Shown piece after piece: positions 8,618 to 16,960 of a DNA stretch of 45,968 bases (position 1 is the stretch's first letter; each line of letters starts with the position of its first letter). Origin of the DNA: Candidatus Woesearchaeota archaeon (GTDB lineage Archaea; Nanobdellota; Nanobdellia; Woesearchaeales; WJKR01); contig JAFGNA010000009.1 of the NCBI GenBank assembly GCA_016927245.1, positions 1 through 45,968 of the forward strand, written 5' to 3'. The position numbers were made by a program, and so were the translations under genes. The notes beneath the pieces were generated by a model. The model was not told where the DNA came from and did no database searches. It worked only from the letters and a program-made list of their open reading frames with translations.

Positions 8618-9468
8618 ACAAGTACGTCGCGCTGCTCAGGCCTTGGCAATGGTACAAGAACCTCATCATCGGCCTCGCGCTGCTGTTCTCGGGGCAATTG
8701 TTCCAGGCAGAGCACTACCTGCCGTTGCTCCTCGGCTTCCTCGCACTCTGCCTCGTCTCCTCGGCCAACTATGTCATCAACGACCTCAAGGACGAAGAGC
8801 AGGACCGGCACAACCCGGAGAAGAAAGACAAGCCACTGGCATCAGGGAAGATAGGCACGAAGACGGCCCTCGTCATCGCCGCGGGATTGCTGGTGGCAGG
8901 CATCGGGAGTAGCTACCTCCTCTCGCCAGCCTTCGCGCTCATCACCGGGTCGTTGTTCTTGGTCACCACCGTATACACGTTCCTGCTCAAGCAGGAGGCC
9001 TTCGTGGACATCCTCGCCATCGCGACGAACTTCGTGTTGCGGGCGGTCGGCGGCGCAGTGGTGATAGGCGTGGCCATCAGCCCTTGGCTCATCATCGGCA
9101 CGTTCTTCTTCGCGCTCTTCCTCGCCGTCGGAAAAAGAGCGGGGGAGGCATTACTGCTCAAGTCGCGCGCGGGCAAGCACCGCAAGAACCTCGCTTCCTA
9201 CACGCCCGAGACGACCAGGTTCCTCATGGTCATCAGCACCACCCTACTCATCATGAGCTACGCGTTGTTCGCGTTCCTCAGCAAGCACAGCGACACCTTG
9301 ATAGTGACGCTGCCGTTCATGCTCTACCCTATCCTCAGGTACTTCTCCTTAGTGGAAGAGGGGCATGAGATCGCGAGGCACCCCCACCTCGCGTTCAAGG
9401 ACAAGCGATTGCTCATCGGCGCGGCGATCTTCGTCCTCGTCACCATGCTGTCCCTGTACGTGTTCTGA
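8614..9468 (+). CDS. UbiA prenyltransferase family, phosphoribosyl-polyprenol synthase-like
   Basis: 284 aa with about eight TM helices. The first acidic motif NDLKDEEQDRHNPEKKDKP (~71-89) and the N-terminal LLRPWQWYKN resemble decaprenyl-phosphate phosphoribosyltransferase (Rv3806c type) more than quinone-type UbiA. The second motif region YTFLLKQEAFVDI followed by FVLRAVGGA also fits. Members of this subgroup move 5-phosphoribose from PRPP to a polyprenyl phosphate, starting a lipid-linked ribose or arabinose donor. It lies at the end of the aglB-GT39 operon, overlapping the preceding stop (ATGA). A ribofuranosyl-type lipid donor is therefore an inference; digeranylgeranylglyceryl phosphate synthase is less likely given the motif pattern. 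Confidence 0.72.
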   Translation: MNKYVALLRPWQWYKNLIIGLALLFSGQLFQAEHYLPLLLGFLALCLVSSANYVINDLKDEEQDRHNPEKKDKPLASGKIGTKTALVIAAGLLVAGIGSSYLLSPAFALITGSLFLVTTVYTFLLKQEAFVDILAIATNFVLRAVGGAVVIGVAISPWLIIGTFFFALFLAVGKRAGEALLLKSRAGKHRKNLASYTPETTRFLMVISTTLLIMSYALFAFLSKHSDTLIVTLPFMLYPILRYFSLVEEGHEIARHPHLAFKDKRLLIGAAIFVLVTMLSLYVF

Positions 9469-9477
9469 AAGGGAAAG

Positions 9478-9484
9478 TATAAAA
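9478..9484 (+). promoter_or_regulatory. TATA box for the DUF362 gene
   Basis: AGTATAAAAG lies just after the preceding stop. The expected start near 9507 leaves only 7-10 nt before the GTG/ATG, so the message would be nearly leaderless. Confidence 0.6.
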
Positions 9485-9513
9485 GAAGTCCATAATTACT
9501 TCCGTAGTGATTA

Positions 9514-10593
9514 GTGATGAAGCCGCCTGTAGTGAGCGTCGTGAAGACGACGCCGAGGACCGTCCTGGATGACTATGGGAAACTGATGCGCCTCGCACAG
9601 TACCGGAAAGAGCTCAAGAAGCGCCATGAGACCCTGCTCAAGCTCAACCTGTCCTGGAGCCTGTACTACCCTGCCTGCAGCACGGAGCCGTGGCAGCTCG
9701 AAGGCGTGCTCAAGACGCTCAAGGAAGATGGTTACAAGCGGTTACACCCGGTCGAGAACCGCACCGTGGTGACGGACGTGTGGAAAGGCGCTACGGGCAA
9801 CAAGTGGCTGCCCATCCTCGAGAAATACGGCTTGGCGTACGAGCCGCTGACCGAGACCAAGTGGGTGCGGTACAAGGCCAAGGCTGATCTGCCGGCGCTC
9901 ACAGAGCTGTTCGGCGAGCGGCACACCATCCCCGAATCCTTCATCGGGAAGAACGTGCTGCACCTGCCCACGCTGAAGACGCACGGGCACACCAAGATGA
10001 CCGGGGCGATGAAGAACGCGTTCGGAGGGCTCATCACCACTATGCGGCACCACAGCCACAAGATCATCGACGAAGTATTGGTTGATTTATTGAAGTTGCA
10101 ACAGGAGATCCACCCAGGCATCTTCGCCGTGATGGACGGCGCAGTCGCCGGTGACGGGGCCGGTCCTCGCACCATGAAGCCGAAGACGAAGAACATCTTA
10201 TTGGCGAGCAGCGACCAAGTGGCTATCGACGCGACCGCGGCGCACCTCATGGGGTACGACCCGTTACGGATAAAATTTATCAGGATGGCGCACGACCAAG
10301 GGCTCGGCATAGGAGACGTCGACCAGATAGACTACGCAGGGATGAGCAAGAAAGACGTCTTGAAAACCAATTACGGCTTCACCACGAAGAAGAGCCCGGT
10401 CATCTTCTGGGACCAGACGCTCAGGAAGAACTATCCCTTGTTCGAACGCCTCGTGTTCCACACCTCACTCTTCAAACTGCCGATATTCCTCTCCTACTTC
10501 TACCACGACAAGGTCTGGTACCCTATGGTGGGGAAGAGCAGAATCAGGAAGTTCAACAAGACTCCTTGGGGCAAGCTGTGGAAGACGTATTGA
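9514..10593 (+). CDS. DUF362 domain protein
   Basis: 359 aa from GTG 9514; an ATG directly follows at 9517 and is an equal candidate. The DUF362 pattern is visible: LHLPTLKTHGHTKMTGAMKN (~150-169) followed by FGG, then VMDGAVAGDGAGPR (~207-220) and ASSDQVAIDATAAHLMGYDP (~231-250). DUF362 proteins have no firmly settled function. This one lacks a C-terminal ferredoxin-like cysteine cluster. It has its own promoter and sits between the lipid-linked sugar operon and another glycosyltransferase. Function unknown. Confidence 0.75.
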   Translation: MMKPPVVSVVKTTPRTVLDDYGKLMRLAQYRKELKKRHETLLKLNLSWSLYYPACSTEPWQLEGVLKTLKEDGYKRLHPVENRTVVTDVWKGATGNKWLPILEKYGLAYEPLTETKWVRYKAKADLPALTELFGERHTIPESFIGKNVLHLPTLKTHGHTKMTGAMKNAFGGLITTMRHHSHKIIDEVLVDLLKLQQEIHPGIFAVMDGAVAGDGAGPRTMKPKTKNILLASSDQVAIDATAAHLMGYDPLRIKFIRMAHDQGLGIGDVDQIDYAGMSKKDVLKTNYGFTTKKSPVIFWDQTLRKNYPLFERLVFHTSLFKLPIFLSYFYHDKVWYPMVGKSRIRKFNKTPWGKLWKTY

Positions 10594-10608
10594 AAAGAGA
10601 GTTTGATA

Positions 10609-10618
10609 AAATATAAAA
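10609..10618 (+). promoter_or_regulatory. TATA box for the GT2 gene at 10642
   Basis: AAATATAAAA centred at 10613 is about 26 nt upstream of 10640, so transcription would begin at or just before ATG 10642 (leaderless). This also argues against the longer frame starting at 10603, whose start would lie upstream of the TATA box. Confidence 0.65.
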
Positions 10619-10641
10619 ACACTTCTCGAGCACAGGAGAAC

Positions 10642-11640
10642 ATGCGAGTGAGCATCATCGTCGCGGCGAGGAACGAGGAAGACCACCTCACAGCCTGCCT
10701 TGACAGCCTGCTCAAGCAGACCTACAAGGACTTCGAGATACTCGTCATCGACGGCAGGAGCGACGATCACACCAAGGCAGTGGCTGAGCGGTACGCCAAG
10801 CGGCACAAGCGCATCAAGGTGTACGACAACCCGCGGAAACGGGCAGCGGAAGCGAGGAACATCGGCATCAAGCACGCTAAAGGGCGCTACATCGGGTACA
10901 TCGACGCGCACACCACTGCCTCGAAGGATTGGTTGCGGACGCTCGTCAAGACGCTCGAGAAGCACCCTGCCTGGAAAGGAAAGAAGGTCGGAGGCGTGGG
11001 GAGCGTGCACGAGGACACGGACAGGGACACGTTCAGCGCGGCGGTCACGGCGGCGTTCCAGAACCCTCTCGGCGGCGGGACGAGCAGTTACGGCAAAGGA
11101 AGCAAGGTCAAGGCCGTGGACACCGCGTACGCCTGCCTGTACCGACGGGAAGCGCTCGACGCCATCAAGGAGAAGGACTACTACGACCCCTCCTTCGTCA
11201 AGGGACAGGACGCAGACCTCAACTGGCGCCTCAACAAGGCAGGCCACGTCTTGCTCCGGCAGCCCAAAGCCATCACCTACTACGAGAAGCGCAAGGGCTA
11301 CGGCGCGTTCTGGCGGCAGATGTACGTCGCAGGGTACTGGCGGGCGAAGCTCACCCTGAAGCACAAAGACTTGCTGCGACCATACCTCTTCGCGCCCCTC
11401 GTCATCTACCTGCCCATCATCGCACTGCTCATTATCGGCATCTGGTACCCATTGGCACTGGCCACGGCAGCGGCATATCTCCTGCTCTACGTGGTCGGGA
11501 CGTTCACCAGCGCGCTGCTCACCACGCCAAGGATGGCGGTGCGCGTCACCGCGTTGCTGCTCATCATGCACCTCGGCTACTCATCAGGGCTCACCAAGGG
11601 GTTTGTCAGCGACAAGATAAGGACGAAGGACCGGGTCTGA
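10642..11640 (+). CDS. Glycosyltransferase family 2 with C-terminal membrane helices
   Basis: 332 aa from ATG 10642, set by the TATA box at 10609-10618. The GT-A domain shows VSIIVAARNEEDHL (~3-16), VIDGRSDDHT (~38-47), an acidic metal-site region in YIDAHTTAS (~85-93) and a GQDADLNWRL catalytic-base region (~190-199). Three C-terminal hydrophobic segments (~247-265, ~270-290, ~300-318) anchor it in the membrane. The arrangement resembles ExoA-type polysaccharide glycosyltransferases. It probably extends a surface glycan from a nucleotide sugar; donor and acceptor are unknown. The FkbH-like gene follows 3 nt after the stop. Confidence 0.82.
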   Translation: MRVSIIVAARNEEDHLTACLDSLLKQTYKDFEILVIDGRSDDHTKAVAERYAKRHKRIKVYDNPRKRAAEARNIGIKHAKGRYIGYIDAHTTASKDWLRTLVKTLEKHPAWKGKKVGGVGSVHEDTDRDTFSAAVTAAFQNPLGGGTSSYGKGSKVKAVDTAYACLYRREALDAIKEKDYYDPSFVKGQDADLNWRLNKAGHVLLRQPKAITYYEKRKGYGAFWRQMYVAGYWRAKLTLKHKDLLRPYLFAPLVIYLPIIALLIIGIWYPLALATAAAYLLLYVVGTFTSALLTTPRMAVRVTALLLIMHLGYSSGLTKGFVSDKIRTKDRV

Positions 11641-11643
11641 ACT

Positions 11644-13371
11644 ATGGACAAGATAAAACTAGTCATCTGGGATCTCGACGAGACATTCTGGAAAGGGACC
11701 ATCTCTGAAGAGGGTGTCAAGATACCGAAGCGGCATATCGGCATCGTCAAGGAGTTGACAGCAAGAGGTATCGTCAACAGCATTTGCAGCAAGAACGATG
11801 AGAAGAATGTCAATCTGGCGCTAGAGAAAGCAGGCATCAAGGACTATTTCGTGTTCAACAGCGTCAACTGGGAAGCTAAAGGCCAGCGGCTGAAAGGCAT
11901 GATTGACGAAATGAATCTTAGACCAGTAAACGTGCTCTTCTTGGATGACAATCCTTCCAACCTCAAGGAAGCAGAGTTCTACGCGAAGGGCATTCATGCG
12001 AGACTCCCTGATTTCATATCAGGAATGCTCGATCACCCATCGCTGAAAGGCAAGGACGATCACGAGCATAGCAGGCTCAAGCAGTATAAGTTGCTCGAGC
12101 AGAAGAGAACCGAGGCCAAGACCTACTCGAGCAACGAAGAGTTCCTTCGGCAATCAGCGATACGCATCGTGTTCGAGGATCCTTCAAGCCATTTAGAGAG
12201 GCTCGCCGAACTCTCGGAAAGGACAAACCAGCTCAATTACACAAAAAAGAGGAGTGGAGAGAAGGATTTCAAACGCTATATCGAGAGCGAAGAGTATGAA
12301 GTCAAGTGCTTCAGGGTTCTCGACAATTATGGGGATTATGGTATCGCAGGGACCTATATCATCAAGGGCGACGAATATGTCGAATTCATCTTCTCCTGCC
12401 GAATACTGGGCATGGGCGTGCCAGGGTTCATCTACTCTTTCACGGGGAAGAAGAAGCTCCAGGCAGAAGGAGAGGTCTCTGAGGAGTACGACAGAGAAGT
12501 GGATTGGATAACCATCAAGGAGGGGGGGACAGGAGAGGATGAGGAATTGGGTGAAAGGAAGAAGCTCCTCATCATCGGTAGCTGCGACCTCGAGCAAGCA
12601 TCCTACTACATGAGTAGGACGCACGACATCGATAAGGAGTTCAACTACCCCAAGATGAATGTCATGGTCCATGGGGACCACACTTACTGGCTCGCAAAGC
12701 AGGACCTGAAACAGCGATACCTCAAGAACAAAGCCATCATGCGGATGCCATTCATGGATAGGAGCATCTTCGAGACCAAGATGTTCTCAAAAGACTACGA
12801 CACCATCGTGTACTCGCCCTCGATGGATTACATCCAAGGATTATACGCGCACAAGAGGGATAAACGACTCATCATCCCATATGGGTTCTTCTGGAAGAAT
12901 ATGACTGAGAAAAAGAACTGGAAAGAGTACCAGGACGAGAAACGTCTTACCAGGAAGTTCCTCAAATGGTTCAGCGATAACTTCACTTTCCTCGGGCCAA
13001 ACACCTCAGGACAATTCAGAAAGAACCTCGAAGCAATCTGTTCCGATAAAAAGAAGCGCTACATCCTCCTCAACCAGCCAGAGTTCAGCATGAAGGAGGA
13101 AAGGCGAAGGCATCACAAGAAGCTCAACAAAGTCCTGGACGATTTCAGCAAAGCCAATGGAAACGTCACGCTCATCGATGTCAGGGAGATCGTGAAGGGA
13201 GAAAAGGACGTGACCGACGACCCGACACATTACACGAGGGAAGCGTACTACCTCTTAGTGCAAATGCTCGTCAAGGCTGCTGGGAAAGAAATAACGACGA
13301 ACAAGCGGATATGGTCGTGGAATCGTTGGGTCGCAAGAGCGAAGAAGCTTGTGAGAATGCTGAGAAGATAA
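11644..13371 (+). CDS. FkbH-like HAD-IIIC protein fused to an SGNH-like domain
   Basis: 575 aa. Residues ~5-130 form a HAD-IIIC domain: IWDLDETFWKG (nucleophile region), SICSKND, and FLDDNPSN late in the domain. Residues ~165-280 match the GNAT-like part of FkbH proteins (ERTNQLNYTKKR, FRVLDNYGDYGIAG, FSCRILGMGVPG). Residues ~300-560 look like an SGNH/GDSL-type domain, opening with IIGSCDLEQ and closing with DDPTHYTREAYY, which could supply the Asp/His pair. FkbH proteins load or process acyl-type substrates on carriers. Here, next to glycosyltransferases, modification of a glycan with a small acyl group is one possibility (inference). Base composition is more A/T-rich than in the flanking genes, suggesting separate acquisition. 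Confidence 0.75.
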   Translation: MDKIKLVIWDLDETFWKGTISEEGVKIPKRHIGIVKELTARGIVNSICSKNDEKNVNLALEKAGIKDYFVFNSVNWEAKGQRLKGMIDEMNLRPVNVLFLDDNPSNLKEAEFYAKGIHARLPDFISGMLDHPSLKGKDDHEHSRLKQYKLLEQKRTEAKTYSSNEEFLRQSAIRIVFEDPSSHLERLAELSERTNQLNYTKKRSGEKDFKRYIESEEYEVKCFRVLDNYGDYGIAGTYIIKGDEYVEFIFSCRILGMGVPGFIYSFTGKKKLQAEGEVSEEYDREVDWITIKEGGTGEDEELGERKKLLIIGSCDLEQASYYMSRTHDIDKEFNYPKMNVMVHGDHTYWLAKQDLKQRYLKNKAIMRMPFMDRSIFETKMFSKDYDTIVYSPSMDYIQGLYAHKRDKRLIIPYGFFWKNMTEKKNWKEYQDEKRLTRKFLKWFSDNFTFLGPNTSGQFRKNLEAICSDKKKRYILLNQPEFSMKEERRRHHKKLNKVLDDFSKANGNVTLIDVREIVKGEKDVTDDPTHYTREAYYLLVQMLVKAAGKEITTNKRIWSWNRWVARAKKLVRMLRR

Positions 13372-13408
13372 TGCGAAAACGTCTTCAAACATACCAAGAC
13401 AGCAAGCA

Positions 13409-13471
13409 TTTATAAAACCCTCGCAGAATCTTCTAAGAGGGCATGGAACTAGGATTCGTTACCTTTAAAAC
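13409..13471 (+). promoter_or_regulatory. Two tandem TATA-like boxes before the GT-B-like gene
   Basis: TTTATAAAA (13409-13417) and CTTTAAAAC (13463-13471). The second predicts a start at about 13493, essentially at ATG 13496 (leaderless). The first predicts a start near 13438, just before ATG 13442 of a 16-codon mini-ORF that ends at 13492. Confidence 0.5.
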
Positions 13472-13495
13472 GTCCTTTGGGTACCAGTCATAGCT

Positions 13496-14743
13496 ATGTT
13501 CAAGACGCTCCTCGCATCGCTCGGCCTCTCCGTCATCACGTCATGGCACGCGCTGCTCAACCGGTTCGGCAAGAGCACGAAGAGGAAGGGGGTGCTGTAC
13601 GCGACCTACGACGGCAACAAGGTGCTCGAGCCGGTACAGGAAAAGCTACCAGGCACCCTTCTGCTGACACCCAGCATCTACCGGAAAAGCTCGTTCCTCC
13701 GACGGCAGTCAGGAGAGGTCATGCGGTTCGCCAATATAATCACCAAGCCCTTCCTAGGAGTTTATATGGATGAGAAGCGCTTCCGGGCACGGCTCGCACG
13801 GTTCCTGGAAGAGAGCTATCGCACGTGGCTGGGAAGGAACGATTTCGACAAGGTCGTCATGATAGACGAGTACAGCATGCCGCACACCGCGCTGACGAAG
13901 GCGGCGAAGGGAACAGAGATGGCGACTATAGGGGTGCAGCACGGTGTCATGTTCACGGACGATCGTCACTACCGCGCGGACGAGGGTTACAAGGAGTACA
14001 AGCGCAGGAAGGACGCTTCTCGGGTGGTGGATTGGTTCATCGCGTACTCGGACGTGGAGAAGAGTTATCTCATGAAGGACAGCCCACACCTCAAGGCGGT
14101 GGCCTTGGGGTGTCCTCGCTACGACCATCTTGCGAAGCGGATGAGCGCGAAGGAGAAGGAGAAGATAGTGCGGCGGCTGGGCGTGGACCCGAAGAAGCGC
14201 ACCGTGGTGTGGGCGACGCAGACGCACAACCTCGACCTGTACGGCAAGACCGAGAACCGGGCGAACGCGGAAGCGCTGTTCACATATTTTGCTAAGCACC
14301 GCGACAAGTACAATTTCATCATCAAGCTGCACCCGAACGAGGATCAGAATGCGCCCCTGTACCACGAGTACAACGACCGCTTCGGAAACGTCGCAATCAT
14401 CCTGGGAAAAGAACATAACACCGAAGAACTGGTGCGTGCGTGCGACGCGCTCATCATCAAGCACTCCACCGTCGGCGCGGAGGCAGTGCTCCTCGGAAAA
14501 CCCATCATCATGCTCGAACTCAGGAAGAGCGCAGACCTCTCTATCTACACCGATGAAGGGTTCGACAACGTGATACGGAAGAAAGATGACGTGGGGAAAG
14601 TGCTCGAGCACGCGTTTAGCAAGGAAGGACAAGAATCTTTCAAGAAGAAAAGGGAAGCGTACATCAAGCGACGATTCAAGAACTTCGGGAACGCGACGGA
14701 GAGAGTGGCGAGGTTCATAATTCAAACCTCATTCAAGAAATAA
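13496..14743 (+). CDS. GT-B-like capsule/glycerophosphotransferase-type protein
   Basis: 415 aa. The C-terminal half resembles the nucleotide-binding domain of GT-B or CDP-glycerol glycerophosphotransferase-like enzymes: GCPRYDHLAK (~202-211), VWATQTHNLD (~239-248), FIIKLHPNED (~276-285), then DALIIKHSTVGAEAVLLGKP (~317-336). The N-terminal half has IGVQHGVMF (~147-155), also seen in capsule polysaccharide transferases. It probably transfers a sugar or polyol phosphate to a surface glycan; the exact reaction cannot be read from sequence. It has its own promoter and ends 21 nt from the convergent GT2 gene at 14765. Confidence 0.65.
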   Translation: MFKTLLASLGLSVITSWHALLNRFGKSTKRKGVLYATYDGNKVLEPVQEKLPGTLLLTPSIYRKSSFLRRQSGEVMRFANIITKPFLGVYMDEKRFRARLARFLEESYRTWLGRNDFDKVVMIDEYSMPHTALTKAAKGTEMATIGVQHGVMFTDDRHYRADEGYKEYKRRKDASRVVDWFIAYSDVEKSYLMKDSPHLKAVALGCPRYDHLAKRMSAKEKEKIVRRLGVDPKKRTVVWATQTHNLDLYGKTENRANAEALFTYFAKHRDKYNFIIKLHPNEDQNAPLYHEYNDRFGNVAIILGKEHNTEELVRACDALIIKHSTVGAEAVLLGKPIIMLELRKSADLSIYTDEGFDNVIRKKDDVGKVLEHAFSKEGQESFKKKREAYIKRRFKNFGNATERVARFIIQTSFKK

Positions 14744-14764
14744 TGGAATAATAAAATAATATCA

Positions 14765-15748
14765 TCACTGTTGATCCAACTCAAAAATATGTGCGAGTAT
14801 CTTATATCTCTTGGGAACTTCTTTATTCCAAGGAATGAAAAGGCGCCTGTATACATTGATTGAGAAAAGACGGAAAGGACGAGGCAGGAGCGAGAGTACA
14901 CGTTGCAAGAAACGTCTTCTCCTGAACCGTCGCATTATAACGGCCATTGATTGATCAACAATCTTATTCGCCTCATTTAAGGGAAATTCTAAAAATTTGG
15001 AGATGGACGCTCGGAACTCCTTATAACCAATAGGGTAAGATGCATTGGTAAAACGCAAGGAATATTTGGGCAAACGATAAATCCTAAGGGTTTCCGCATC
15101 TCTCAAATTGCATAGAAGGGGTAAGAACTTTAGCTTTCCTTGCGCAACAGCAATTCCGGAAATCGCCAATTCTTTGAAATCAACAGGACCTGTTACAAGA
15201 CCAACCAGTTCCTTATAAGCCCTCTTCAGATTCGCTGTGCGGTGCATTGCATATTGCGTCGGCACGTAGTTTCTGAAGTGTTTCTGCAACCGTGAAGAAG
15301 GAAGCATATCGGATATTGTTATAGGATTATATGTATCCCGCCAATTTATTCTTCCCCTTTGGATACTGAAAGAAATAGTATTACCTTGCACCACACCGTA
15401 AGAAGGATTACTGTCGAGGAACCGTATCGCCCTTTCCAAAAAAGGAAGGTGTAGGAAATCATCATCAGCACAAAAGATGCAATAAGGAGTGGTCACTTCA
15501 TTAACTAAATCTACGAACTTCTTGTATGGGTCAAGACGAGGATTCTTCTCTATGTATCTCACGACGACACTTTTCATGAGGTGAACTAATTGCTTGTTCT
15601 TCTGTTTAGATTCATTATGGCTAGAGTCACTAATAATAATAGGGAAATGTGAATTCAGAGATTCATAATAACGTATTTGCCTTGAAAGATAAGATGAACG
15701 ATTATACGTAGGAATTATTATGGTGCAACGAGGTTCACGTTCAGACAT
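14765..15748 (-). CDS. Glycosyltransferase family 2 (GT-A)
   Basis: 327 aa. N-terminal GT-A motifs: CTIIIPTYNRSSYL (~8-21), IIISDSSHNES (~37-47) and the metal-binding CADDDFLHLPFL (~93-104). The C-terminal third is basic and probably membrane-associated. It is the last gene of the minus-strand run that begins at 23094. It lies 1 nt beyond the stop of the CmcI-like gene. The sequence is clearly A/T-richer than the core genes, as are its three upstream neighbours. It likely adds the modified heptose-type sugar to a glycan (inference from operon). Confidence 0.8.
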   Translation of the reverse strand: MSEREPRCTIIIPTYNRSSYLSRQIRYYESLNSHFPIIISDSSHNESKQKNKQLVHLMKSVVVRYIEKNPRLDPYKKFVDLVNEVTTPYCIFCADDDFLHLPFLERAIRFLDSNPSYGVVQGNTISFSIQRGRINWRDTYNPITISDMLPSSRLQKHFRNYVPTQYAMHRTANLKRAYKELVGLVTGPVDFKELAISGIAVAQGKLKFLPLLCNLRDAETLRIYRLPKYSLRFTNASYPIGYKEFRASISKFLEFPLNEANKIVDQSMAVIMRRFRRRRFLQRVLSLLPRPFRLFSINVYRRLFIPWNKEVPKRYKILAHIFELDQQ

Positions 15749-15749
15749 C

Positions 15750-16463
15750 TTACTTTATCCTCTTAAGATAACCGTCTGGACTAGTGCCAACCACAAGTTT
15801 GTTAAACTTCTTGTCTATGACGAATGAATCGTTCTCTTTGAGGAACACTTCGACACCTTCCTTTGGGCCGTTCTTTATGTACATCTTCTCGCAACTACCC
15901 ATTTCTGCAAGCTTTGAAGTGGCTGTGTCGAATATCACTATGTACCCGCCAACTTTGATTAAACTATGATAAAGCCGTAGTTCATTGAGCACGTGATTCT
16001 TTGTGTGATTTGAGTCAAGGCAGAGCAAGACGCTTGCGTCATCAGGTATGAGCGCCTTCACTTTCGAGAACATATCAGGAGATGATGAGTCACCTTGTAA
16101 GAGTTTAATTCTCTTGAAAAGAGGATGATCTTCCAAAACCTCTCTGTTGTGCTCTCGGATATCAATATCTACACCTATTACTTCACCTTTCCCTATGAGT
16201 TCTAACAAGGAAGCATAATAGACGAGCGATCCGCCATGCGCAATACCTATATCAATTATTACATCTGGCTTCAAGTCATAAATCAACTCTTGCATGAGCA
16301 CGATGTCCTCAGGAGATTGTATTATAGGCACTCCCAGCCAATCAATCTCATAATCTAGTTTGTTCTTCGTAGCGACATGGAGCCATTCAAGACCGGCTCG
16401 TTCAAGCTCATCAACGTTCTTGTTTTTCTCAGTGAGCACATATTTTCTCAAAGAAGAGGTCAT
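15750..16463 (-). CDS. Cephalosporin hydroxylase (CmcI)-like SAM-dependent methyltransferase
   Basis: 237 aa. A Rossmann-type methyltransferase with the motif VIIDIGIAHGGSLVYYAS (~74-91), VIGVDIDIREHN (~99-110), LLQGDSSSP (~124-132) and LLCLDSNHTKNHV (~150-162), a pattern typical of the CmcI/rhamnosyl O-methyltransferase group. Such enzymes in sugar clusters usually O-methylate a sugar. The start codon shares a base with the preceding stop (TAATG), showing translational coupling to the GNAT gene. In this operon O-methylation of a heptose derivative is a reasonable guess. Confidence 0.8.
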   Translation of the reverse strand: MTSSLRKYVLTEKNKNVDELERAGLEWLHVATKNKLDYEIDWLGVPIIQSPEDIVLMQELIYDLKPDVIIDIGIAHGGSLVYYASLLELIGKGEVIGVDIDIREHNREVLEDHPLFKRIKLLQGDSSSPDMFSKVKALIPDDASVLLCLDSNHTKNHVLNELRLYHSLIKVGGYIVIFDTATSKLAEMGSCEKMYIKNGPKEGVEVFLKENDSFVIDKKFNKLVVGTSPDGYLKRIK

Positions 16464-16951
16464 TATAAAATCACCTTTTTCTTCTTATTCGAGGGAGCGT
16501 CCCTTGAAGAATTCACCGAACAAGGTTCTTTTCTCAACCACAATTCAGGACGAGGGCCACCAGCAAATGAGTATATAGTGAATCCTGACTTCAGTGCACT
16601 TATCAAGCTCGGCTTATTCTCGGGAACGATACCAAGGACCGCAGGGACATCAAAGCATATATTTTCAAGATAGCGCCGCAAAATACCTTTACCTGCATGT
16701 CGTGGAAACAACAAGTAACCCACAACGACACATCCCCGCATACGTACATGAGTGGTGGTACCGACGTACGAACCATCAACATATAAAGCGTAGAAATCCT
16801 TATGAGGGGGCAGCTCCCTCAAATACTGCAAGACATCTTCACGAGACCACTTCGATGGAAGAGCCATATATTTCATGTGCTCTTCGTTATTCATCGCCTC
16901 AAGGTACTCAGGAGTTATGTGTTTTTCGGTGAACTTCTCAAGTCGAACCAT
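16463..16951 (-). CDS. GNAT family N-acetyltransferase
   Basis: 162 aa. GNAT fold features: an N-terminal MVRLEKFTEKHITPEYLEAM (~1-20), the beta4-beta5 region FYALYVDGSYVGTTTHV (~52-68), and FPRHAGKGILRRYLENI (~82-98), which matches the acetyl-CoA loop (Q/R-x-x-G-x-G/A type, here HAGKG). The PENKPSLISALKSGF segment (~109-123) is the usual late alpha/beta motif. It sits directly after a DegT-type aminotransferase gene, so N-acetylation of the amino sugar made by that enzyme is the simplest reading. The gene is A/T-rich. The basic C-terminal tail (SNKKKKVIL) is unremarkable. Confidence 0.78.
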   Translation of the reverse strand: MVRLEKFTEKHITPEYLEAMNNEEHMKYMALPSKWSREDVLQYLRELPPHKDFYALYVDGSYVGTTTHVRMRGCVVVGYLLFPRHAGKGILRRYLENICFDVPAVLGIVPENKPSLISALKSGFTIYSFAGGPRPELWLRKEPCSVNSSRDAPSNKKKKVIL

Positions 16952-16960
16952 CTCACAACC

